Part shown: positions 9,799 to 17,044 of the stretch, one piece after another
Layout: every line of letters begins with the position of its first letter
Position numbering within the stretch: the first letter of the stretch is position 1
Origin: Chitinophaga costaii
GTDB taxonomy: Bacteria > Bacteroidota > Bacteroidia > Chitinophagales > Chitinophagaceae
Direction of reading: 5' to 3'
DNA length: 43,116 nucleotides
NCBI RefSeq assembly: GCF_900094705.1
Contig: NZ_FMAR01000020.1
Span: forward strand, 1 to 43,116
The notes under the pieces: model-generated
What the model was told of the DNA's origin: nothing
Seen by the model: only the letters and a program-made list of their open reading frames with translations
Database searches by the model: none
Made by a program: the position numbers and the translations under genes

Positions 9799-9819
9799 TG
9801 TAATGAAATAATATATCCC

Positions 9820-9858
9820 GCAGGTGCCGGGCTGCAACGCCCGGTGCCTGCTTCTTTT
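9820..9858 (+). terminator. Rho-independent terminator after the SusD gene
   Basis: A 13-pair stem, 9820-9832 with 9839-9851, closes a TGCAAC loop (9833-9838) and is followed by TTCTTTT at 9852-9858. Two neighbouring positions of the stem are G-U pairs, so the two DNA arms are not perfect complements and the RNA hairpin is strong mainly on the plus strand. It lies 21 bases behind the susD stop. Confidence 0.8.
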
Positions 9859-9963
9859 ACCTTCCGCAGTTTTGTTTGCTCCACCAATAAGTTACCATAG
9901 CGCGCTCCACTATTATCAATCACCACTCCTTACTTTACCATATCATCACTTACACGATCATTT

Positions 9964-12573
9964 ATGAAATCATGCTTCTCACTATTGTTCCTGGGGATGT
10001 TATGCCTGCAAAGCAAGGCCCAGCAAGCCATACCTGTCATTCAGGATAAAATCTTAAACCAGCACTGGTACATGCAGTCGTCTGATAGCACGGGCGCTAC
10101 AGATGAACAGGTGGCAGCGCCCGGTTTTAATACGGATAAATGGTACCCGGCCCGCGTGCCAGGCACCGTAATGGGTGGCCTGGTAGCCTTGGGCCAATAC
10201 AAAGATCTCTTCATGAGCAATAACCTGGAGAAAGTTCCGGATACCCTCTTTGCTCATCCATGGTGGTTCCGTAATACCTTTTCCGTTCCCGCCGCTGCCC
10301 TGAAAGGCGCTGCCAGGCTGGAATTTAATGGCATTAACTATCGCGCATCCATTTGGCTGAATGGTCATTTACTGGCTGATGCAGACAGTGTACGGGGCGG
10401 CTTTCGCCGGTTTACCTTCGAAGTGGGGCCTTACCTTAAAGCGGGAGAAAATATACTGGCCGTGAAAGTTACCCGGCCCGGCCCGGGCGATCCTACACTG
10501 GGTTTCGTAGACTGGAATCCTTCCCCGCCAGACCATAGCCTGGGCATCTGGCGAGATGTGCATTTGATAACCAGCGGCGCCGTATCCATCACCCAGCCCT
10601 TTGTAGCGCCAGGCCTGGATACCGCTACATTAAATAAAGCCGCGCTTACCATCAGCGCCCTGCTTACCAACCATAGCAAACAAACGGTTACGGGTATACT
10701 AAAAGGCAGTATAGACGGCGGTATTGCCCTGTCACAGCCCGTAAGTTTACAGGCCGGTGAAACAAAAGAAGTAGTATTTACCCCCGCACAGTATAAGCAA
10801 CTGGAAATATCCCATCCCCGCATCTGGTGGACACAAGACCTGGGCAAGCCAGCCCTGTATCACCTGCGGCTATCCTTCGTAAATGGTAAAACCGTAGAAG
10901 ACAGCACCCGCCTGCGTTTCGGCATCCGTTCTGTTACCGATTATTTTACGCCAGAAGGAAGGAGAGGGTACAAGCTAAATGGTAAAAATATCCTCATCAA
11001 AGGCGGTGGCTGGGCAGACCGTATGCTGCTGGACGCCGATACGGCTTATGAAGAAGCCGGCATGGACTACGCAGTACAAATGCACCTGAATACCATCCGC
11101 ATGGAAGGCTTCTGGGGCAATAACCACCACCTCTACGACCTGGCCGATGAAAAGGGCCTGCTCATCATGATAGGCTACAGCGCCGGCTGGGAGTGGAGCA
11201 ATTTCTTCGGCGTGCCGGATGATCTTTATGGTGCCATCAGCAAGCCGGAACAAATGTACATTGCCGCTACTTCCTGGCGCGACCAGGTGATATGGCTGCG
11301 CAACCATCCTTCCGTAAGCGTGTGGATGTATGGCAGCGATAAAATTCCCCGTCCTGCATTGGAACAGCAATACATTGACATCCTGAAAAAATACGATACC
11401 ACCCGCCCCGTATTATCTTCTGCTCAGGAACATACCAGCACCCTTACCGGCCCCAGTGCGGTAAAGATGAGAGGCCCTTATGATTATGTGCCGCCCGACT
11501 ATTGGTATATAGATACTACCCTGGGCGGGGCCTTCGGCTTCAATACCGAAACCGGTCCCGGCCCCCAGGTACCTGTGCTGGAAACTTTGCAGAAAATGAT
11601 AGACCCCGACTCCCTGTGGCCGGTAAGCAGCGCCTGGATGTTTCATGCTGCCAAAGGCGATTTTCATAATCTCACTGCTTATGATAGTGCCATGGATATG
11701 CGCCTGGGCAAAGCCAAAGACCTCACCGATTACCTCCGCAAAGCACAATACCTTAATTACGAGGGTATGCGTGCCATGTACGAAGCCTTTGAAACCAATC
11801 GCTTTAAAGCTACTGGCATAATCCAGTGGATGTACAATTCTGCCTGGCCCAAACTCTGGTGGCAGTTGTATGATTATTACCTGCTGCCCACTGGCGCGTT
11901 TTATGGCGCACAGAAAGCAAATGAGCCAGTGCACATGGCCTACGATTACGGTAAACACGCCGTTACGGTACTGAACAATACTAACCAAACTACCGTAGCC
12001 TATACCGCCATTGCCACAGGCTACGATCCGAAGCTGAATATGATATTTGAAAAGCAAATACCTATCAGTGGGCTCACTGCGCAGCAATCATTATCCCTGT
12101 TTGAAATACCATCTATTGCCGTGGCAGGAAATACCTGGTTCCTAAACCTGCAATTAAAAGATGAAAAAGGCAAAATAGTAAGTCGTAATTTCTATGCACT
12201 TTCTACCAAGGAAGACGTGTTGAATACTAAACGTGGCAACTGGTACATTACACCCATTAGCGAATATGCCGACCTTTCCGCCCTGCAGGAACTGCCCCCT
12301 GTAAAGCTAAACAACACCGTCGTGGTCACGGCCTTGCATGGCCAAACCAAAGTATCCGTGCAACTAAGCAACCCTTCGTCGCACCTGGCATTTATGACCC
12401 ATGTAGACATCCGGAATGCAGCGACCAAAGAGCCGGTAGGTCCTGTATTCTGGTCGGAAAATGATGTGACCTTACTGCCAGGCGATACCATTATTCTACA
12501 GGGTTATGTGTATACCAAAGACCTGCATGGGCAACAGCCGCTGGTAACCGTTGGTGGATGGAATGCCAATTAA
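9964..12573 (+). CDS. GH2 glycoside hydrolase, exo-beta-D-glucosaminidase-like (CsxA type)
   Basis: An 869-residue exported enzyme; the signal peptide ends near SKAQQ (about residue 20). Layout follows GH2: jelly-roll sugar-binding domain about 30-205 (WYPARVPGTVMGGL, WLNGHLLADADSVRGGFRRF), immunoglobulin-like domain about 215-325, TIM barrel about 335-640 and C-terminal beta domains. In the barrel, VWMYGSDKIP places Asp459 where most GH2 enzymes have the acid/base Glu of an NE motif, and FNTETGPG gives nucleophile Glu529. An Asp acid/base with this spacing, plus the GPYDYVPPDYWY segment, is characteristic of exo-beta-D-glucosaminidases such as CsxA (Asp469/Glu541), which remove GlcN from the non-reducing end of chitosan chains. 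Mannosidase or galactosidase activity is less likely. It directly precedes a sugar transporter. Confidence 0.85.
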   Translation: MKSCFSLLFLGMLCLQSKAQQAIPVIQDKILNQHWYMQSSDSTGATDEQVAAPGFNTDKWYPARVPGTVMGGLVALGQYKDLFMSNNLEKVPDTLFAHPWWFRNTFSVPAAALKGAARLEFNGINYRASIWLNGHLLADADSVRGGFRRFTFEVGPYLKAGENILAVKVTRPGPGDPTLGFVDWNPSPPDHSLGIWRDVHLITSGAVSITQPFVAPGLDTATLNKAALTISALLTNHSKQTVTGILKGSIDGGIALSQPVSLQAGETKEVVFTPAQYKQLEISHPRIWWTQDLGKPALYHLRLSFVNGKTVEDSTRLRFGIRSVTDYFTPEGRRGYKLNGKNILIKGGGWADRMLLDADTAYEEAGMDYAVQMHLNTIRMEGFWGNNHHLYDLADEKGLLIMIGYSAGWEWSNFFGVPDDLYGAISKPEQMYIAATSWRDQVIWLRNHPSVSVWMYGSDKIPRPALEQQYIDILKKYDTTRPVLSSAQEHTSTLTGPSAVKMRGPYDYVPPDYWYIDTTLGGAFGFNTETGPGPQVPVLETLQKMIDPDSLWPVSSAWMFHAAKGDFHNLTAYDSAMDMRLGKAKDLTDYLRKAQYLNYEGMRAMYEAFETNRFKATGIIQWMYNSAWPKLWWQLYDYYLLPTGAFYGAQKANEPVHMAYDYGKHAVTVLNNTNQTTVAYTAIATGYDPKLNMIFEKQIPISGLTAQQSLSLFEIPSIAVAGNTWFLNLQLKDEKGKIVSRNFYALSTKEDVLNTKRGNWYITPISEYADLSALQELPPVKLNNTVVVTALHGQTKVSVQLSNPSSHLAFMTHVDIRNAATKEPVGPVFWSENDVTLLPGDTIILQGYVYTKDLHGQQPLVTVGGWNAN

Positions 12574-12595
12574 AATTTCAAACATTGCTCGAACT

Positions 12596-13849
12596 ATGAA
12601 GCGCAGCTATTATATCGTAGGCCTGATCATGCTTACGTTTTTCGTGATCTCCCTTTTGACCAATATCACCGGGCCGCTAGTGCCGGATATTATCAACGGG
12701 TTTCAGCTTAAACTAAGTGAGGCGGGCTTACTCCCCTTCACTTTTTTCATCGCCTACGGCATTGTATCTATTCCCGCAGGCATCCTGCTGGAAAAATACA
12801 AGGAAAAGAAAATTATGGTCACTGCTTTCGCGGTAGCTTTTGCAGGCTCCCTGTTGCTGGCTTTCTGGCCAAACTATGGCACGGCGCTAGGCTCGCTTTT
12901 CCTGATAGGCGGTGGTATGGCCATGTTGCAGGTGGTGATCAATCCTTTGCTGCGCGCGGCGGGCGGGGAGGAGCATTATGCTTTTAACTCCGTACTGGCC
13001 CAACTTATTTTCGGGCTGGCTTCTTTTGCAAGTCCCAAGCTATATTCCTGGCTGGTGGAGCGTTTAAAAGACCCTGCGCCCACCGCTGGCTGGCTGGTGT
13101 CTTTGCAACACGTAGTACCCCCGGCACTGCCCTGGGTATCGCTGTACTGGCTGTTTGTAGTAATATGCCTGGTGATGATGCTGATCCTGCTCCTGTCGCG
13201 GTTCCCGAAAGTAGTGCTGAGCGCCGATGAGGTGGTAGGTTCTATCAATACCCACATAGCCTTGTTTAAAAAACCGGTGGTGCAATTATACTTCTTTGGC
13301 ATCTTCGCCTATGTGGGTACAGAACAATGCCTGAATAACTGGATGTCGCAATTCCTGTTTACCTACCATCACATCGATCCGCAAACGGTGGGTGCCGATA
13401 CCGTGGCCAATTTCTGGGGATTGATGACGGCCGGGGGCGTGTTGGGCTTACTTTTATTAAAGGTGATGGACAGCCGCAAGGTGCTCATCAGCTTTACCGT
13501 GCTGGCCATCATTAGTTTTGCCGCAGCCTTGTATGGCAGCAGTCAGGTGGCCAGGGTGGCTTTTCCCATGGTAGGTTTCTTTGCCTCCGTGATGTATCCG
13601 GTAATTTTTTCACTGGCACTTAACTCTATCGATGAGCATCACGGCTCCTTTGCCGGCATTCTCATTACAGGTATTATTGGTGGCGCACTGCTGCCCTTGC
13701 TTGTAGGCTGGGTGGGCGACATGGCCGGGCTAAGAACCGGCATGGCCGTGCTGTTTGTTACCATGACCTACATCTTGAGCATTGGCATATGGGCCAAACC
13801 CATCATTACAAATAAAACCATTAACCTTTTTAAGACATCCCAAGAATAA
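12596..13849 (+). CDS. FucP-type sugar MFS transporter
   Basis: Inner-membrane proton-coupled sugar importer of the fucose/glucose-galactose/NagP group, about 417 residues with 12 predicted membrane segments. The FucP-group signature NPLLRAAGGEEHYAFNSVLA is present at about residues 116-135, and a TEQCLNNWMSQFL motif lies in the second half. ATG 12596 (MKRSYYIVG) is preferred; starts at 12551 or 12563 would overlap the glycosidase gene and add a polar tail. It lies 22 bases behind the GH2 gene, so both are one unit; the likely cargo is the monosaccharide released by that enzyme, possibly glucosamine, which is an inference from context. A terminator follows. Confidence 0.9.
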   Translation: MKRSYYIVGLIMLTFFVISLLTNITGPLVPDIINGFQLKLSEAGLLPFTFFIAYGIVSIPAGILLEKYKEKKIMVTAFAVAFAGSLLLAFWPNYGTALGSLFLIGGGMAMLQVVINPLLRAAGGEEHYAFNSVLAQLIFGLASFASPKLYSWLVERLKDPAPTAGWLVSLQHVVPPALPWVSLYWLFVVICLVMMLILLLSRFPKVVLSADEVVGSINTHIALFKKPVVQLYFFGIFAYVGTEQCLNNWMSQFLFTYHHIDPQTVGADTVANFWGLMTAGGVLGLLLLKVMDSRKVLISFTVLAIISFAAALYGSSQVARVAFPMVGFFASVMYPVIFSLALNSIDEHHGSFAGILITGIIGGALLPLLVGWVGDMAGLRTGMAVLFVTMTYILSIGIWAKPIITNKTINLFKTSQE

Positions 13850-13878
13850 GCTGTTGATGTAAATAGTAGAACCCTAAC

Positions 13879-13909
13879 CTGGCCGCGGATTTTTCCCGGC
13901 CAGTTTTTT
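13879..13909 (+). terminator. Rho-independent terminator after the sugar transporter
   Basis: Stem CTGGCCG (13879-13885) pairs with CGGCCAG (13897-13903) around an 11-base loop, followed by six T residues at 13904-13909. It lies about 30 bases behind the transporter stop and closes the glycan locus. Confidence 0.8.
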
Positions 13910-13983
13910 GATTGCAGCAGGGCAGACCTTGGGTCATCCCATAAAATAATCATTACATTTAGCCTGCCACGAAAACAACTGCA

Positions 13984-15342
13984 ATGAACACCTTCACCAA
14001 AATAAAACAGGCCATTCACCTGTTCAAAAGTATAGATATAGAACAACTGGGTAAGCTCTCTCAAAAAGTAGACCTTCCCAAACTGGTGGCCACCGTAGGC
14101 AAGATGGACGGTACCCAGCTAAATGGACTTATAAAAATGCTGGGCGGTGCTGGTCATGCAAAAAAGCAGCAGCCCGCTATTAACGGCGACTTCTACGACC
14201 TGGGTACAGACCTGCTGCCGGCCGATCGCGCACTGCAGTTAAAGGTGCGCGCTTTCATGGAAAAAGAAATTCAACCCATCGCTAATCATTACTGGAACAA
14301 GGCGGCATTTCCCTTTGAGATCATTCCTAAACTGGCGGAGCTTAATATCTGTGGGGTTACTTATGAAGGTTATGGATGTCCTCACCGTTCCTTTATCATG
14401 GAAGGCATCATCGCTATGGAAATAGCGCGGGTAGATGCCAGCATAGCCACTTTCTTCGGTGTGCAGAGCGGCCTGGCAATGGGGTCTATTTATTTGCTGG
14501 GATCTGATGCACAAAAACAGGAATGGCTGCCCGGCATGCAGCAGCTAAAAACCATCGGCGCTTTTGGGCTTACCGAGCCGGAAGTGGGTAGCGGTGCGGC
14601 AGGCGGACTAACTACTACGGCTACACGCCATGGGGATACCTGGACGCTCAATGGTCAGAAAAAGTGGATAGGTAATGCCACCTTTGCAGACGTGCTGGTC
14701 ATCTGGGCCCGCGATACTGCCGATAACCAGGTAAAGGGATTCCTGCTGCGCAAGGATACCCCTGGTTTGCACGTAGCAAAGATGGAAGATAAAATGGCGC
14801 TGCGCATTGTGCAGAATGGGCTTATCACCTTACAGGATTGCCAGGTGAGCGAATTAGACCGGCTGCAGCATGCCAACAGCTTTAAAGATACGGCCAAGGT
14901 GTTGCGCATGACCCGTGCAGGCGTGGCCTGGCAGGCCGTGGGCTGCGCCCGGGGCGCTTATGAAAATGCCCTGGCCTATACCATGCAGCGAAAACAATTT
15001 GGCAAACCAATCGCCTCTTTTCAGTTAATACAAAATCACCTGGTAGAAATGTTATCTAACCTTACGGCCATGCAAACCCTGGTGTTCCGCCTGTCTGCCT
15101 TGCAGGATGCGGGCCGCCTGGAAGACGAACATGCTTCATTGGCCAAAGTATTCTGTAGCATGCGCACCCGCGATGTGGTAAGGGGTGCCCGGGAAGTGAT
15201 GGGGGGCAATGGCATTTTGCTGGAATACAACGTAGCCCGCTTCGTGGCCGATGCAGAAGCTATTTATTCTTATGAAGGCACAAAAGAAATCAATAGCCTG
15301 ATTGTAGGACGGGCTATTACAGGTCACAGTGCATTTGTGTAA
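13984..15342 (+). CDS. Acyl-CoA dehydrogenase, glutaryl-CoA dehydrogenase-like
   Basis: A 452-residue FAD-dependent acyl-CoA dehydrogenase. The core begins near residue 70; GLTEPEVGSG (195-204) and GQKKWIGN (224-231) are the FAD- and substrate-binding signatures, and YEGTKEINSLIVGRAITG near the C-terminus supplies the catalytic base Glu431 in the position used by glutaryl-CoA dehydrogenases (and also by several short-chain enzymes). An N-terminal extension of about 68 residues precedes the normal family start; it is rich in Lys, Leu and Gly and I do not recognise it. The gene stands alone behind a terminator, with a possible -7 box (TACATTTA, near 13955). The substrate could be glutaryl-CoA or another short acyl-CoA; lysine/tryptophan catabolism is only an analogy. 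It converges on the next gene with a 9-base gap. Confidence 0.88.
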   Translation: MNTFTKIKQAIHLFKSIDIEQLGKLSQKVDLPKLVATVGKMDGTQLNGLIKMLGGAGHAKKQQPAINGDFYDLGTDLLPADRALQLKVRAFMEKEIQPIANHYWNKAAFPFEIIPKLAELNICGVTYEGYGCPHRSFIMEGIIAMEIARVDASIATFFGVQSGLAMGSIYLLGSDAQKQEWLPGMQQLKTIGAFGLTEPEVGSGAAGGLTTTATRHGDTWTLNGQKKWIGNATFADVLVIWARDTADNQVKGFLLRKDTPGLHVAKMEDKMALRIVQNGLITLQDCQVSELDRLQHANSFKDTAKVLRMTRAGVAWQAVGCARGAYENALAYTMQRKQFGKPIASFQLIQNHLVEMLSNLTAMQTLVFRLSALQDAGRLEDEHASLAKVFCSMRTRDVVRGAREVMGGNGILLEYNVARFVADAEAIYSYEGTKEINSLIVGRAITGHSAFV

Positions 15343-15351
15343 AAGAAATCG

Positions 15352-15780
15352 TTACCGGCGCCAGAATAATTGCTCGAATGCCTGCGCACGGTGGTAAAAG
15401 TAAAGCGTGGAGATCGCAAATACAATGGCCAGCACCGCTACCACCAGGAAAGCGCAGCGCCACCATATGCTGATGGTCATTGTTTTGCCAGACTGCAATA
15501 GGTAAGAAGGCTGGGAAGTGTGTGGTGTAGCGCCCTGCGAGGAATGGTTAGTTTGCTGCCAGTCCAGCCGTTGCATAACCTGTGAAAAGGCTATGGCAGG
15601 CGGAGCCACCGGCGCGTCCAGCAACACCTTTTCAATGCGCAGTTCCACGGACATTAGTTCGGCCCTGATTTCCGGCAACAACTTACGCAAATGTTTTATT
15701 TCCTCCATTTCTTGAGGAGAAGCTAAGCCCAGAACATATTTTTCCAGGATGCCTGATGAAATGTAATCCTGCAGATTCAC
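15352..15780 (-). CDS. Short RskA-like membrane anti-sigma protein
   Basis: A 142-residue protein whose first 45 residues (DYISSGILEKYVLGLASPQE, then PEIRAEL) match the N-terminal part of Bacteroidota RskA/anti-sigma-K factors, the region that holds the ECF sigma partner. A linker rich in Gln and Ser follows, then one membrane helix at about 106-128, and the chain stops 14 residues later. Full RskA proteins run to 230-270 residues with an extracytoplasmic domain that is absent here. No sigma gene is adjacent, which is unusual since RskA genes normally follow their sigma gene. It may be a short natural variant or a decayed gene; the frame shows no internal stop. Confidence 0.65.
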   Translation of the reverse strand: MNLQDYISSGILEKYVLGLASPQEMEEIKHLRKLLPEIRAELMSVELRIEKVLLDAPVAPPAIAFSQVMQRLDWQQTNHSSQGATPHTSQPSYLLQSGKTMTISIWWRCAFLVVAVLAIVFAISTLYFYHRAQAFEQLFWRR

Positions 15781-16350
15781 TTTGATATTAATATTTTCAG
15801 ATTGAGACCATGTAATCGGAAGGTAGTGCCATACGGTGGAATATGGTATTAGTGATGAGCAGCAAAGCAGTACTTGTAATCCGTTACTTTAAAATACATC
15901 CAAATTTTATATCCGGCAGATCCGTTTGTTTGCTGTCCGGCCAACCATGATTTTATTAGGGGGTTGGATTATTTGAGTTTCTAAGATAGTAATATTTGAT
16001 CAAAAATATATATTAATCTGCTTCCGTATGATAGCTGTTTTACTACAGGAAATTAATCCGGGGCTTAATACATACCCCAATATATTATAATTTATTTTAA
16101 ATATTATATATAGCCCTAGTTATAAACGGATATTAAGACAAGATTAAATCATAGCAAATAGATAAATTTCCTGTATATATTCACATAAAATCATTTTAAC
16201 TTTGCAGCGTGTTTGACATTTTGCGCTGGATATATCCTGTCAAAATCCTGATCCTTTTTCCAATAATAACCCATTCTGGGACATCTTACAATTGTTTTTA
16301 TACTGTGAACGTCTGTTAATGAATTAGTTATAAAAATTTTTATAAAAAGT
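15781..16350. other. AT-rich intergenic region before the efflux operon
   Basis: Roughly 570 bases without a credible ORF, strikingly AT-rich between about 15990 and 16200. A consensus Bacteroidota -7 box, TAACTTTG, lies at 16197-16204 on the plus strand, 211 bases before the TetR start; it could drive a long leader or a small RNA. Just behind it is an inverted repeat, TTTGACA (16212-16218) with TGTCAAA (16238-16244). An 18-base perfect AT palindrome occupies 16328-16345. No Rfam-type element is recognised. Confidence 0.4.
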
Positions 16351-16351
16351 T

Positions 16352-16393
16352 CAAACAAGTGTTTGTTTTATTCAAACGTTTGTTTGAACTTTG
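16352..16393 (+). promoter_or_regulatory. Promoter with two palindromic operators for the TetR-efflux operon
   Basis: Two related palindromes precede the TetR gene: CAAACA-AG-TGTTTG at 16352-16365, and 16371-16388, whose perfect core CAAACGTTTG is at 16373-16382 with TTCAAAC/GTTTGAA arms. Their centres are about 20 bases apart, two helical turns. A likely promoter overlaps them: -33 TTTG at 16362-16365, 20 bases, then -7 GAACTTTG at 16386-16393, one base off the TAnnTTTG consensus. Binding of the regulator would block this promoter, giving autorepression of the whole operon until a drug is bound. The regulator-site link is inferred from position and symmetry. Confidence 0.7.
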
Positions 16394-16414
16394 CGGCCGA
16401 AATCAGATCAAGAC

Positions 16415-17044
16415 ATGGAATATACCAAGAAACAGATGACCATCATTGAAGCCGCTGAAAAGCTGTTTGCCGAAAAGGGCTTTGAAGGTGCTTCCGTACG
16501 GGATATTGCACATGAGGCTAATACCAATGTGTCCATGATTTCTTACTACTTCGGGTCCAAAGAAAAACTGATGGAGGCGGTATTTGATCGCCGCATGGAA
16601 GGCAGCAGGGCACAACTGGAAGCATTGTATTACGACCAGTCTTTGACCACCTTCCAAAAAATTTATGCCCTCATCGATGCTTATGTCGGGAAATTGACCA
16701 GCCAACCCTATTTCAATAAGATATGGATGCGGGAACAGGTAGAATCGCAAAGTTGCGTCATCGCTGATAAAATAGAAGGAGTAAGAGAACGCAATTTCGC
16801 TGTAATCAACCGGATCGTGAAAGATGGCCAGGAATTAGGGGAGTTTAAACATGAGATAGATTGTAGCCTGATGATGGCCTTGCTAATTGGCACAACTAAT
16901 CAGGTTTTAAACAACGCAAAACATTACCGACGTAAGCATGATCTGGAAAAAATGTCGGATGATGACTTTCGGACGCACTTAAAGGAAACATTAACCAGTT
17001 ATTTAAAAACAGTATTTAAAGCATTATTGACGTATGAAGCCTAA
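16415..17044 (+). CDS. TetR/AcrR-family transcriptional repressor of the efflux operon
   Basis: A 209-residue repressor. The N-terminal helix-turn-helix domain spans residues about 8-55, with the classic series AAEKLFAEKGFEGASVRDIA and MISYYFGSKEKLMEAV; the remainder is the all-helical ligand-binding and dimer domain (TetR_C-like). ATG 16415 was chosen over a TTG at 16391, which falls inside the promoter. It is the first gene of the operon: its last 11 bases overlap the TolC gene, so the two are translationally coupled. It most probably binds the palindromes at 16352-16388 and responds to substrates of the pump encoded downstream. Confidence 0.9.
   Translation: MEYTKKQMTIIEAAEKLFAEKGFEGASVRDIAHEANTNVSMISYYFGSKEKLMEAVFDRRMEGSRAQLEALYYDQSLTTFQKIYALIDAYVGKLTSQPYFNKIWMREQVESQSCVIADKIEGVRERNFAVINRIVKDGQELGEFKHEIDCSLMMALLIGTTNQVLNNAKHYRRKHDLEKMSDDDFRTHLKETLTSYLKTVFKALLTYEA

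Noticed and set aside
16205..16244. Possible H-type pseudoknot from CAGCG/CGCTG interleaved with TTTGACA/TGTCAAA
   Set aside because: The first arm would lie at or before the expected transcript start of the adjacent -7 box, so it would not be in the RNA; only the second inverted repeat is kept.
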